Source: Streptomyces dioscori (lineage in GTDB: Bacteria > Actinomycetota > Actinomycetes > Streptomycetales > Streptomycetaceae). Taken from it: DNA of 64,000 nucleotides. Shown here piece by piece: positions 17,289 to 25,408 of this stretch; positions within the stretch are counted from its first letter, which is position 1, and each line of letters starts with the position of its first letter. The position numbers were made by a program, and so were the translations under genes. The notes beneath the pieces were generated by a model. That model had not been told where the DNA came from. It ran no database searches and saw only the letters and a list, made by a program, of their open reading frames with translations. The stretch is from contig NZ_KZ679040.1 of assembly GCF_003024195.1 (NCBI RefSeq), positions 124,001 through 188,000 of the forward strand, in the 5' to 3' direction.

Positions 17289-18062
17289 ATGACCGAGCGT
17301 GTTTTCGACTCCGCTACCTCCGGCCCGATCGTGCTGGGCATCTCGCTGCCGGTCGGCAGCATCCGCGTGCAGGTGCTCGACAGCCTGACCACCGCCCGCG
17401 TGGTGCTGCGGACGGACGACACCACGGGCCCGGCGGCTGACGCCGTCAACCGAGCCCGCAGCATGCAGAACGGGCAGGCGCTGGGCATCGAGGTGCCGGA
17501 GATGCCCGGCAACGTGACGGTGCAGAGCCGGCGCGGCAACCGCATCGTGCAGAACGTCAGCACGGTGTACGGATCGGTGACCGGCGTGACCATCGTCAAC
17601 GGCCGCGTCGTCTCCGGCGGTACGAACACCATGCAGACCGTGAGCCCGATCGAGGCGACGGTGTGCCTGCCCCCGCGGTCCTCCCTCGCGGTGGTCTCGC
17701 AGTCCGCCGATACTCAGCTCTTCGGCTACGTCGACCGGTTGGAGTTCCGTTCCGTCTCCGGCGACTTGGACGCCGACGGCGTGCGGGAGCTCCGAGCCAA
17801 CACCACCTCCGGTGACATCCGCGCCGGCCGGGTCAGTGACCTGGTCAGCGCGCAGTCGGTCTCCGGGGACATCGACGTGGACCTGTACGACGGCAGGGCG
17901 GCCACGCTGGGCACCACCTCCGGTGACGTCACGGTGCAGGCCACCGACCGGGCGGCCGGACACATCGGCGCCAACAGCGTCTCCGGCGACGTCCGTATCA
18001 GCGGGGCCCGTCACCTGACGGTGTCCGCCCACACGGTCTCCGGCCGCGTCCGCAACCGCTGA
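17289..18062 (+). CDS. DUF4097-like beta-strand repeat protein of the element
   Basis: 257 aa from the ATG with AAGGGG upstream. The C-terminal half is a ladder of repeats spaced about 20 residues apart, each holding a SGD or SGR turn: SVSGDLDADGV, TTSGDIRAG, SVSGDIDVD, TTSGDVTVQ, SVSGDVRIS, TVSGRVRNR. This matches a right-handed beta-helix/DUF4097 adhesin-like fold. No signal peptide is visible. First gene of the putative transfer operon; similar genes lie at this place in other AICEs, with unknown function. Confidence 0.8.
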   Translation: MTERVFDSATSGPIVLGISLPVGSIRVQVLDSLTTARVVLRTDDTTGPAADAVNRARSMQNGQALGIEVPEMPGNVTVQSRRGNRIVQNVSTVYGSVTGVTIVNGRVVSGGTNTMQTVSPIEATVCLPPRSSLAVVSQSADTQLFGYVDRLEFRSVSGDLDADGVRELRANTTSGDIRAGRVSDLVSAQSVSGDIDVDLYDGRAATLGTTSGDVTVQATDRAAGHIGANSVSGDVRISGARHLTVSAHTVSGRVRNR

Positions 18063-18097
18063 CCAGCCGCTCCACAGCACCTCGCCCCTGCTTGATC

Positions 18098-18142
18098 GCG
18101 GGGTGGTCGCACTCCCGGACAGGACAGCCGACCGCCCCGCGC
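18098..18142 (+). ncRNA. Recurring stem-loop, copy 2
   Basis: Loop CACTCCCGGACAGGACAGC (18111-18129), identical to copy 1, closed by a 13-bp stem with one G-U pair (18098-18110 with 18130-18142). The stem sequence differs from the other copies but still pairs. TCCCGAC and AAGGAG of the next gene follow directly. Confidence 0.7.
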
Positions 18143-18173
18143 CCTTCCCGACGTACTCAAGGAGAGATCCACC

Positions 18174-18470
18174 ATGCGCATGCGCACCTTCGTCGCCGGC
18201 CAGGAAGCGCACGGCGACACCGAGTTCGCGGAACTGGCGCTCGGCATCGACATCGACCTGTTCCGCGGCCCGCTCACGTTCGAGACGGACGAGGAGCGGG
18301 CCGCCCGTGAGGACGCGGCCCGTGACGTCCTCGCCGACCTGGCCGCGGAGGCGGAGGCCGGTGATGAGATCGCCGGTTGGGACGCCCTGTACGCGGATGC
18401 GCTCACCCGCACGGTGCCGTTCCTGCGCTCCGCCCGCGACCACCGGGCGGAGACGGGGGAAGCGGCATGA
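18174..18470 (+). CDS. Small acidic protein of the transfer operon
   Basis: 98 aa, starting at the ATG after AAGGAGA. Strongly acidic and Ala-rich with predicted helices (EERAAREDAARDVLADLAAEAEAG). It has no membrane span and no family I can name. Its stop overlaps the start of the next, membrane-protein gene (ATGA), so the two are translationally coupled and their products may act together. Confidence 0.75.
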   Translation: MRMRTFVAGQEAHGDTEFAELALGIDIDLFRGPLTFETDEERAAREDAARDVLADLAAEAEAGDEIAGWDALYADALTRTVPFLRSARDHRAETGEAA

Positions 18471-19561
18471 ACGAGACCTGTAAGCCGCTGACGAAGGTGC
18501 AGATCGGCGTTCTGACGGCCGCGTTCGTGCCGATGCTCGCCACCGGCGTGGTCGGCGGGATCGGCACCTACAGCAACATCGGCCACGCCTACGGCAAGGG
18601 CACCGCGCTCGGTGCCCTCGGTGCCGGTGAGGGCGCCACGGCCGTGCTCGCCCTGGTGCTGCTGGGCCTGACCATGCTGGGGCAGTCCTCGCCGCGCGTC
18701 GTGAGGATCGGGCTGTGGGCGCTGCCGGCCGCCGCGGCCGTCATGGGCGCCATGGCCGCACCGGACCCCGGGCGGACCGTCATCTACGCCCTGACCCCGA
18801 TGGGCATGTCGGTATCGGCGGAGGGCATGGCGTTCCTGGCCCGCCGCATCGTTGTCCACACCGACGGCCGCGACGCGGAGAACGAGCGCCGCACCGCTGA
18901 CATCGTCCAGGCCCTCGCCTACCACCGGGCGCGTGCCGCCCACCACCCGGTCGACCGGGTGCGCAAGCGCTCGGACCGGACGTCGTGGCGTCTGGCGCGC
19001 AAGGTCGGCGTCGGGGACGCGGCGCTCGGATCGAGGCTGCTGGACGTCCAGCGCGACCGGATCACGGACGGCGCGGACGCTGCACTTGCGTCGATGTTCG
19101 GCGGCACTACCCCGGTAAGTCTTCCGGTTGCAAATGCTGAGGAATCGGCCGAGTCTATGAGGAATCGGTCTATGGCTGATCTGCGGGAATCGACCCCGGC
19201 GCCGGTCGTCCTGACGTGTCTGCCGATGCCCGATCCGGTGGCGGTCGACTACGTGAAGTCGACTCTTCCCCTCAAGCCCGTTCCGGTGATTGCCACGCCG
19301 ATCGAGTCGGCCAAGCCGCGGGCGGTGGGCGTCGACTCCCCGCGACCTCGGCGGGCGACGGGTCGGGTGCCTGCGGTGGCCCGATCGCCCCGACCCAAGC
19401 GCACCCGGGATGAGCTGCTGTCCGAGGCGCGGTCTGCGACGGCCGATTGGTCAGACGCGCAGGTCACTGCCGAGGGCATCCGCCGCGCGCTGCGCACCTC
19501 GCCGGCGAACGCCCGGACGCTGCGCGACACGATCCTTGTCGAGCGCACCAAAGCCGCCTGA
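18467..19561 (+). CDS. Membrane protein of the transfer region (Spd/DUF2637-like)
   Basis: 364 aa. The first 130 residues contain four hydrophobic spans (VLTAAFVPMLATGVVGGIG, the ATAVLALVLLGLTML segment, a WALPAAAAVMGAM segment, and one around YALTPMGMSV). The rest is a soluble, basic region with a final helical part (SDAQVTAEGIRRALRTSPANARTL) that could bind DNA like a small helix-turn-helix. Such N-membrane/C-helix proteins precede traB in many AICEs and are thought to help spreading between mycelial compartments. The family name is my best guess. Confidence 0.7.
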   Translation: MNETCKPLTKVQIGVLTAAFVPMLATGVVGGIGTYSNIGHAYGKGTALGALGAGEGATAVLALVLLGLTMLGQSSPRVVRIGLWALPAAAAVMGAMAAPDPGRTVIYALTPMGMSVSAEGMAFLARRIVVHTDGRDAENERRTADIVQALAYHRARAAHHPVDRVRKRSDRTSWRLARKVGVGDAALGSRLLDVQRDRITDGADAALASMFGGTTPVSLPVANAEESAESMRNRSMADLRESTPAPVVLTCLPMPDPVAVDYVKSTLPLKPVPVIATPIESAKPRAVGVDSPRPRRATGRVPAVARSPRPKRTRDELLSEARSATADWSDAQVTAEGIRRALRTSPANARTLRDTILVERTKAA

Positions 19562-19941
19562 TGGGCGGCTCGTTCGGCAAGTGCTACGACCCGAACGGCG
19601 CCCGCCACGGCATCCCCACCTTCCCGTGGCGCTACGCCCCCGACGGCTACGCCACCCGCCGTCAACTGCGCGCCCGCGGCCTGCGCCCCGGCGGACAGCC
19701 GATCGCCGCGCAGGTGCTGCGCCCGCGCTACCGGCGCGGCCCGCTGGTCGCCTACCTCTACCGCCTGGACAGCGCAAAGCCCGTCCGGCCCATGACCCCC
19801 GCCCGGTGGGCGTCTCTGGACAAGGCCAACACCGCCCGCCGCACCTGCCCCGCCTGCCAACAGGACGCGGGATACGTCATCCCGACCTCGCTCGGCACGT
19901 GCGTCCCGTGCGCCTACCCCGAAGAACAGCGCGTCGCCTGA
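19561..19941 (+). CDS. RRQRL-type zinc-binding protein
   Basis: 126 aa. ATG shares its A with the previous stop (TGATG). The middle holds ATRRQLRARGLRPGGQ, the motif after which these AICE proteins are named, followed by a basic region (RPRYRRGPLVAYLYR). The end has CPAC and CVPC pairs 21 residues apart, a plausible zinc ribbon. The family is found in actinobacterial integrative elements between the Spd-like and TraB genes; its role is unknown, perhaps DNA binding. Confidence 0.78.
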   Translation: MGGSFGKCYDPNGARHGIPTFPWRYAPDGYATRRQLRARGLRPGGQPIAAQVLRPRYRRGPLVAYLYRLDSAKPVRPMTPARWASLDKANTARRTCPACQQDAGYVIPTSLGTCVPCAYPEEQRVA

Positions 19942-19954
19942 ACCACCCCGAACC

Positions 19955-19995
19955 GGGTCCGGCCGTCCGCCTCCTACAGCAAGTCGGCCGGACCC
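19955..19995 (+). ncRNA. Stem-loop before traB, possibly related to the recurring motif
   Basis: Perfect 11-bp stem (19955-19965 with 19985-19995) with a 19-nt loop, the same loop length as the recurring element but a different sequence. CTCCCGAAGGAG follows, containing the ribosome site of traB. It could instead be a terminator or attenuator. Confidence 0.45.
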
Positions 19996-20023
19996 TTACG
20001 ACTCCCGAAGGAGTACGTACATC

Positions 20024-22258
20024 GTGACCGAGAATCCCGTGTTCCCGCCCCCGGACGAGCCGGAGGGCACCGACGAGCGGTCGGCCGACGTGCTGCCGTT
20101 CCCGCTCAAGAAGACCCCCGCCCCCGCGGCTGTCCCGGAGGTGTCTGGCGAGGGTGACGTGAAGCCGGGTGAGTGGGAGGCCGAACTCCCCGACACCGAC
20201 GACCCCGACGCCGAGGGCCTGACTGAGGGCGCCCCGGTCGACCCGCCCCGTGAGGTCTACCCGCCCTCGGTTGCGGAGTGGATGGAGGCCCGCGACAAGA
20301 CCCGCCTGCCCGTGCTGCCGGACTGGGTGAAGCTCCCTGACCAGCGCACGGCGGTGCGTAAGTGGGCGGTGCGGCACTACTCGGCTGTGATCGGCTACCA
20401 CGCCGTTCGTCTGCCGTGCATCTACACGCCGAAGATCCTGTGGTACTCGCCGCGGGGTGCGTGGCGCTGGTCGGCTGCGATCGGCCGGTGGGTGTTCGAC
20501 GCGGAAGGCAAGGCCCTGCGCCTGGCGTCCGTGGCCAACGAGGACGCGGCGGAGTACCTGAAGCTCTCCCGGCAGCGCAACGACCGCGTGCGGCTGCGGG
20601 GCATCGTCGCCTCCATCGCCTCGCTGGTCGGCCTCGCCGCCACCCTCACCCTGTACGTCATGGCCCCGTCCTGGCTGCTCCTGCTGGCCATGGCCACGCT
20701 CACCACCACACTCGGTGCGGTGGGTGCGCCAGCGGACCGGCCGCTGATCGACCTGGCCAAGGTGACGTTCCGCAAGCGGCGGCTGTCCTCGGACATCGTC
20801 ATCCGCGCCCACGAAGCAGCCGGACTGACCAGCAAGGACCAGTCCATTGCCTTCCCGCGGCCCATCGGCCGCGACGGCGACGGGTGGCGCGTCATCGTCG
20901 ACCTGCCGTTCGGCAGGACATTCGGGGACGCGCTCAAGGCGCACGGCCGTCTCGCGTCGGGGATGGACATCGCCTCGACTCAGCTCTTCCTCGACAAGGA
21001 CGAGACGAGCAACCGGCGGGTGTCGTACTGGATCGCCGACCGCGACCCGCTCGCCGTCCCCTCCGGCAAGTCCCCGCTCCTGGGGGCGACGCGGGTGGAC
21101 TTCTGGAAGCCGTTCCCGTGGGGTGTCGACGAGCGCGGCAACCCGGTCATGGCCACGATGCTGTGGCTGTCGCTGCTGGTCGGCGCCGTACCCCGGCAGG
21201 GCAAGACGTTCTCCGCCCGCACCATCGCGCTCGCCGCGGCGCTGGACCCGTACGTCCGGTTGTACGTGTTCGACGGGAAAGCCTCGCCAGACTGGCGCAA
21301 GTTCGCGCTGGTCGCGCACCGCATCGGCTTCGGCATTGTCCCGAAGAACGGCATCGACCCCGTCGGGCACCTGCTGACCTCGCTGCGGGAGCTGCGGGCG
21401 GACGTGGAGGACCGCTACCACCGACTCTCGGAACTGCCCCTGCACATCTGCCCCGAGGGCAAACTCACCCCGGAGATCAGCCGGGACCCCAAGCTCAACA
21501 TGCCCTTGACCCTGTTCGTCGTGGACGAGGTGCAGGAGTACCTGACCCACCCCGAGCACGGCAAAGAGATCCTGTCCCTGATGGTCTACCTCGCCCGCGT
21601 CGCCCCCGCGGTCGGCGTCAGCGTCATGACGTCCACGCAGAAGCCGGACGACAAGGCGTGCCCCTCCGAGCTGCGCGACCAGCACCAGGCGCGGTTCGCG
21701 CTGCGGGTGGGCGCCTACCAGGTCTCCGACGTCATCCTCGGCGCCGGCTCCTACGGCGAGGGTCTGGACGCGTCCAAACTCCTCAAGTCCCACAAGGGAG
21801 TTGGCCTACTCAAGGGCATGTCGGACGACGCCGGGATCGTCCGTACGTACCTCGCCGACGGCCGGGATGCGGAGCGCATCCTCACCCGCGCGGCAGCGCT
21901 GCGCGAGGCCGAGGGCACCCTGTCCGGCGACGCGGCTGGCGAGGCACCCGCACCTGAGGTGTCCGCCACCGTGCTGGACGATGTGGCGGCCGTGCTGGGC
22001 AAGGGCGAGGCCAAGGTGTGGTCGGAGACCATCGTCGACCGCCTCGCCGACCTGCGCCCCGACGTCTACGGTGCATGGGCCGAGCTGGAGGCCAAGCCGA
22101 GGGCGGAAGCGCTCACTGCGGCGCTCAAGCCGTACGGGGTGGCCACCGAGCAGATCGGCCGCCGCATCGACGGCAAGACGGTCAACAAGCGCGGCATCAA
22201 GCGCGAGGACCTCGCCGCCGCGATTACGCAGCGCAACGAAAATCGGGACGCCGGATAG
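20024..22258 (+). CDS. FtsK/SpoIIIE-type conjugal DNA translocase (TraB/TraSA-like)
   Basis: 744 aa. A disordered acidic N-terminus (1-90) is followed by a membrane part (residues 190-240, with two spans around ASLVGLAATLTLYVM and LLLLAMATLTTTLGA). The motor has Walker A VPRQGKT (about 390) and Walker B LTLFVVDE (about 497-504). The C-terminal winged-helix part (from about 645) ends with GRRIDGKTVNKRGIKRED, likely the DNA-reading domain. Streptomyces TraB hexamers move double-stranded DNA between hyphae after recognising 8-bp repeats at clt. GTG start with GAAGGAG 9 bases upstream. A repeat cluster fitting clt begins 9 bases after the stop. Confidence 0.93.
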   Translation: MTENPVFPPPDEPEGTDERSADVLPFPLKKTPAPAAVPEVSGEGDVKPGEWEAELPDTDDPDAEGLTEGAPVDPPREVYPPSVAEWMEARDKTRLPVLPDWVKLPDQRTAVRKWAVRHYSAVIGYHAVRLPCIYTPKILWYSPRGAWRWSAAIGRWVFDAEGKALRLASVANEDAAEYLKLSRQRNDRVRLRGIVASIASLVGLAATLTLYVMAPSWLLLLAMATLTTTLGAVGAPADRPLIDLAKVTFRKRRLSSDIVIRAHEAAGLTSKDQSIAFPRPIGRDGDGWRVIVDLPFGRTFGDALKAHGRLASGMDIASTQLFLDKDETSNRRVSYWIADRDPLAVPSGKSPLLGATRVDFWKPFPWGVDERGNPVMATMLWLSLLVGAVPRQGKTFSARTIALAAALDPYVRLYVFDGKASPDWRKFALVAHRIGFGIVPKNGIDPVGHLLTSLRELRADVEDRYHRLSELPLHICPEGKLTPEISRDPKLNMPLTLFVVDEVQEYLTHPEHGKEILSLMVYLARVAPAVGVSVMTSTQKPDDKACPSELRDQHQARFALRVGAYQVSDVILGAGSYGEGLDASKLLKSHKGVGLLKGMSDDAGIVRTYLADGRDAERILTRAAALREAEGTLSGDAAGEAPAPEVSATVLDDVAAVLGKGEAKVWSETIVDRLADLRPDVYGAWAELEAKPRAEALTAALKPYGVATEQIGRRIDGKTVNKRGIKREDLAAAITQRNENRDAG

Positions 22259-22266
22259 CTCTCCGA

Positions 22267-22347
22267 GGTCGCTAACGCTAGCGGCACCCGTCGCTAGCGT
22301 TAGCGACCCTGCTAGCGACCAAAACGGCACCTGATCAGGTCGCTAGC
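22267..22347. other. Putative clt locus: five GTCGCTAR octamers in nested inverted repeats
   Basis: GTCGCTAA or GTCGCTAG occurs at 22268, 22290 and 22339 on the plus strand and, inverted, at 22300-22307 and 22312-22319. The first four build a perfect 17-bp stem (22267-22283 with 22292-22308). GCTAGCGACC (22311-22320) pairs with GGTCGCTAGC (22338-22347). In Streptomyces plasmids clt often lies at the 3' end of traB and is made of 8-bp TraB recognition repeats, which this resembles closely. Confidence 0.65.
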
Positions 22348-22398
22348 AAGTAGCGGCCCACCTGCGGAAACCCTCAAAACCCGCCTGAGAGGCCCCTG

Positions 22399-22650
22399 AT
22401 GAGCCTTCCACTCCTCGCTATCGCCTGCCTACTCGTCGTCACAATCTGTTACAGCGGGAAGTGCTGGCTGAGCCCGTTCGGAGACTGCCGCAAGTGCCGC
22501 GGCATGGGCCACGAACTCAAGACCGACCGCAAGGGCCGCCTCAAGCGCGGCCGTGACTGCCGCCGCTGCCAGGCGACCGGCAAGCGCATACGCATCGGCC
22601 GCTGGATCTACAACCGCGCCGCCCGCACCTACCGCGCCGGCACCCGCTGA
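22399..22650 (+). CDS. Small membrane-anchored CxxC protein
   Basis: 83 aa. One N-terminal hydrophobic segment (LPLLAIACLLVVTICY), then a cytoplasmic basic part with two CxxC knuckles spaced like a DnaJ-type zinc finger: CRKCRGMGHE and CRRCQATGKR, 20 residues apart. ATG preceded by GAGAGGCCCC. It follows the clt-like repeats and opens a run of three small genes typical of Spd (spread) clusters. No named family recognised with confidence. Confidence 0.72.
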   Translation: MSLPLLAIACLLVVTICYSGKCWLSPFGDCRKCRGMGHELKTDRKGRLKRGRDCRRCQATGKRIRIGRWIYNRAARTYRAGTR

Positions 22651-22668
22651 CCCCACCCCGGAGGACCC

Positions 22669-22863
22669 GTGGTCATCACCATCCCGCTCGTGCTGCTGCT
22701 CGCCGCCGCGCTCGCCGCGCTGCTGCGCTTCAAGGCGCTCGGTGCCGGTGCGGCCGTCGTCGCCGTGCTCTTCGGCTTCTACCTCGCCGCCACCGACGCG
22801 AGCGACACCGTCAACCAGCTCGTCACCGCCGTCACCGACGCCCTCGCCGACACCGGCCACTGA
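22669..22863 (+). CDS. Small hydrophobic Spd-like protein
   Basis: 64 aa starting at a GTG with GGAGG 4 bases upstream. Two adjacent hydrophobic spans (IPLVLLLAAALAALL and AAVVAVLFGFYLA) and a short soluble tail. Size and position fit the small spread proteins that assist movement of conjugated DNA through the mycelium. Lies 18 bases after the CxxC protein gene. Confidence 0.68.
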   Translation: MVITIPLVLLLAAALAALLRFKALGAGAAVVAVLFGFYLAATDASDTVNQLVTAVTDALADTGH

Positions 22864-22880
22864 GATAGGGAGACCCGGGC

Positions 22881-23360
22881 ATGAACAAACGCACCACGCC
22901 CTACGACCGGCACCGCCCCGCCGTGCGTGACGCCGTAGCCCTGGAAGTCCACCACCCCGCGCCCCTCGCCCCGGTCCCGCACACCGCACCGCTCGTGCCC
23001 GTGCAGCCGGGCAACGTCCCGTCCGTGGCGAGCATCGTCCTGCCCGACGGCCGGGTCGTCACCGGCTACGCGATGGAAGCGACCAAGCCCGAACCGGTGG
23101 CGGTTAGGCCAGCCGTCTCGCGCACCGCGGTGAACATCGCCCTCGGAGGGATCGGCTTCGGCGCCGTGTGCGGCGGCCTGGTCCTGCTGACCACGTTCAT
23201 TGCCGCACTCGCCGCGCTCATTCACCAACTCATCGTCCTCGCCGCCGTCATCTTCGGCGGGTGGATCGCCGTGCAGATCCTCGGGGCGGGCGGTCACGGC
23301 GGCGGCACCACGGTCAACATCCGCAAGGCAGTGATCAAGCGCAACCGCTTCTACAACTAG
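22881..23360 (+). CDS. Membrane protein of the transfer region
   Basis: 159 aa, ATG with AGGGAGA upstream. A Pro/His-rich soluble N-terminal half (residues 1-75) includes a VLPDGRVVTGY segment. Then come two membrane spans (AVNIALGGIGFGAVCGGLVLL and a LAALIHQLIVLAAVIFGGW region) and a Gly-rich basic tail ending in KAVIKRNRFYN. Conserved in AICEs by position; function unknown, probably part of the spread complex. Confidence 0.72.
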   Translation: MNKRTTPYDRHRPAVRDAVALEVHHPAPLAPVPHTAPLVPVQPGNVPSVASIVLPDGRVVTGYAMEATKPEPVAVRPAVSRTAVNIALGGIGFGAVCGGLVLLTTFIAALAALIHQLIVLAAVIFGGWIAVQILGAGGHGGGTTVNIRKAVIKRNRFYN

Positions 23361-23366
23361 CTACGC

Positions 23367-23412
23367 CCGAGGGCGGCGGCACTCCCGGACAAGGACAGCC
23401 CGCCGCCCTCGG
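23367..23412 (+). ncRNA. Recurring stem-loop, copy 3
   Basis: Loop CACTCCCGGACAAGGACAGC (23380-23399; one base longer than copies 1 and 2), closed by a perfect 13-bp stem (23367-23379 with 23400-23412). TCCCGAC follows at 23421, then AGGAGA of the methyltransferase gene. Confidence 0.7.
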
Positions 23413-23451
23413 TCTCCGTATCCCGACGTAGCAGAACAGGAGACCTACAGC

Positions 23452-24210
23452 ATGACCCAACTGCGCATTTTCGGCGAGGGCCCTTTGGCCCCTGCCACTC
23501 GTTCGGGGCGAGAGTCCCGGCCGCGTCTGCTGGATCTGTTCTCGTGTGCCGGCGGTGCCGCCATGGGCTACCACCGTGCCGGATTCGCCGTGGACGGCTG
23601 CGACATCGCCGCCCGCCCGAACTACCCGTTCCCCTACCACCGCGGCGACGCCCTCGCGTACCTCGCCGCCCTGATCGCCACTGGCGAGATCCGCCGGTAC
23701 GCGATCGTCCACGCCTCCCCGCCCTGCCAGCATGGATGCGCGCTCACCGTGGGCACCAACGCCTCGCAGGGATGGGGCGGCGCACACGTCGACTTGGTGG
23801 CGCCCACTCGTGACCTCTTGGACCGGACCGGTCTGCCGTACGTCATCGAGCAACCCAACGGCCGCGCGAAGATCCGCAAAGACCTCACCCTGTGCGGGGA
23901 GATGTTCGGGCTCGGGGTGATCCGTCACCGCAACTTCGAGCTTGGCGGCTGGACTGCCGTCCGGCCCGCGCACGTCACGCACCGGGGCCGGGTGCGCGGC
24001 TACCGGCACGGCGAGTACTTCGACGGCCCATACGTGGCCGCGTACGGCAACGGCGGCGGCAAGCCGTCCGTTACGGAACTCCAGACGGCCATGGGCATCA
24101 CGTGGACCGACGTCCGGGAGGAACTGACCGAGGCCATTCCGCCTGCCTACACCGAGCACATCGGCCGCGCGTACCTCGCCGCCTGCACACCGTTGGGAGC
24201 GGCGGCATGA
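23452..24210 (+). CDS. DNA (cytosine-5) methyltransferase homologue
   Basis: 252 aa. Motif I LLDLFSCAGGAAMGYHRAGF binds AdoMet; motif IV SPPCQ supplies the catalytic Cys (about residue 91); IEQPNGR takes the place of motif VI (ENV). It is shorter than typical restriction-linked C5-MTases and lacks an obvious large target-recognition domain, like phage and AICE solitary methylases. No restriction enzyme is nearby. It may protect the element from host restriction during transfer, or mark replicated DNA. Overlaps the prim-pol start (ATGA), so it belongs to the replication operon. Confidence 0.85.
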   Translation: MTQLRIFGEGPLAPATRSGRESRPRLLDLFSCAGGAAMGYHRAGFAVDGCDIAARPNYPFPYHRGDALAYLAALIATGEIRRYAIVHASPPCQHGCALTVGTNASQGWGGAHVDLVAPTRDLLDRTGLPYVIEQPNGRAKIRKDLTLCGEMFGLGVIRHRNFELGGWTAVRPAHVTHRGRVRGYRHGEYFDGPYVAAYGNGGGKPSVTELQTAMGITWTDVREELTEAIPPAYTEHIGRAYLAACTPLGAAA

Positions 24211-25088
24211 ACACGATGCCCGTAGTACTGCGCGTCGCCCTCGCCCTCGCGGAGGTCGGCGTCCCTGTCCTGCCGCTACGAGGCAAGGTCCCGTTCGGCA
24301 ACTGCCGCTCCTGCACAGGGACCCCGCCCCGGTGCGGCGGCCGGCCGGTCATGAAGAGCGCGGGCCCCTGCCGGTGCCCCGCGCCGTGCCACGCATGGGC
24401 CGCCGCGACCACCGACCCGCACGCTCTTACCTCGCCCGCGTGGGCGCCCGCCTGGCGGGAAGCGGTCACGGCCGCCTACCACCCCGGCGGGGCAGACCTG
24501 ACCGTGGTCGACCTCGACAACGCGGCGGCCGTCGCATGGGCCCGCGAGAGCCTGCCCGCCACCCGCACGGTGGCGACGACGCGCGGGGAGCACTGGATCT
24601 ACCGGGGCGCCATGCCGTCCGCGAACGCGGTCCGCCCCGGTGTCGACGTCAAGTCGCTGACGCAGTACGCCCGGTGGCTCGGACCCGGCACCGGCCGCAT
24701 GGTCGCCCTCCCGGCGGCCGTCCGCGCCCTAGTCGTGAAGGAAGAGACCACCCCATCCCGGGGGCGGGTGGTCTCTTCCGTCCCCGAGCGCGCCATGTGG
24801 GACCGGACGGTTGCCACCGGGTGCCGCCACAACGAGCGGTACGTGCGCACCGGTCTGGAACGCGGCCTCGCCCTGATCCGGGCGCGCACCGAATCGGGCG
24901 CCGGATCACAGACGTTCGGCGTCGCCCGCTTCCTCGCCGTCCAGCACGCGAGGTGTCCGGGACCGTGCGCACTGGCCGTACTCGGGGCGGAGATCACGGC
25001 CGCGGCCGTCTCCGTCGGCGTCCCCGAGCCCTACGCCCGCCGCGCGGTCGCCAACGGCCTTGCGGCGGCCGTGGAGCGCGCGGCATGA
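24207..25088 (+). CDS. Bifunctional DNA primase/polymerase (prim-pol)
   Basis: 293 aa; ATG overlaps the methyltransferase stop. The archaeo-eukaryotic primase fold is visible: VGVPVLPLRGKVPF at the start, LTVVDLDN with the metal-binding Asp pair (near residue 97), TTRGEHWIYRG, and GVDVKSL with the third acidic residue. An inserted Cys cluster (CRSCTG, CRCPAPCHAW) lies at residues 31-63. Prim-pol proteins initiate or prime replication of one AICE class. Followed with 4-base overlap by a small gene and then the YfjI-like gene. Confidence 0.88.
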   Translation: MNTMPVVLRVALALAEVGVPVLPLRGKVPFGNCRSCTGTPPRCGGRPVMKSAGPCRCPAPCHAWAAATTDPHALTSPAWAPAWREAVTAAYHPGGADLTVVDLDNAAAVAWARESLPATRTVATTRGEHWIYRGAMPSANAVRPGVDVKSLTQYARWLGPGTGRMVALPAAVRALVVKEETTPSRGRVVSSVPERAMWDRTVATGCRHNERYVRTGLERGLALIRARTESGAGSQTFGVARFLAVQHARCPGPCALAVLGAEITAAAVSVGVPEPYARRAVANGLAAAVERAA

Positions 25089-25408
25089 ACAAAGCATCCC
25101 GAACCACCGCGAACAGCCCGCAGGGCGCCGTACAGGGCCTGCCACGGCATGCTGTGGGCGCATCGAAGGTCGCCGCCCGCAAGGGCGTCCTTTCTGCCGT
25201 TGTCCCTGACCCGCAGACGGTCACCGTCTCCGGCATCCAACCGGGTTTCCACATCCGGTGCGAGGGCGTGCCGGTGGCGGACTGGCTGTGTGTCTGCGGG
25301 CAGCACGAACGCGCCCGGGGCCGCGCCGCCGTCATCGCGCTCAGCGCCCGCGTCATCGTCGGAATCTGCTCCCACACCACCGCATCCGAAGGGAGGGCCG
25401 CCTCATGA
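25085..25408 (+). CDS. Small conserved protein of the replication operon
   Basis: 107 aa; overlaps the prim-pol stop and the next start by 4 bases each. The basic N-terminus (first 45 residues) is probably flexible. The C-terminal half has CEGVPVADWLCVCGQHERARGR, where three Cys and one His could form a small metal site. No family recognised. Tight coupling suggests it works with the primase or helicase-like partner. Confidence 0.7.
   Translation: MNKASRTTANSPQGAVQGLPRHAVGASKVAARKGVLSAVVPDPQTVTVSGIQPGFHIRCEGVPVADWLCVCGQHERARGRAAVIALSARVIVGICSHTTASEGRAAS

Noticed and set aside
23452-24210. A restriction-modification system
   Set aside because: Only a methyltransferase homologue is present; neighbours are transfer and replication genes and none looks like an endonuclease.
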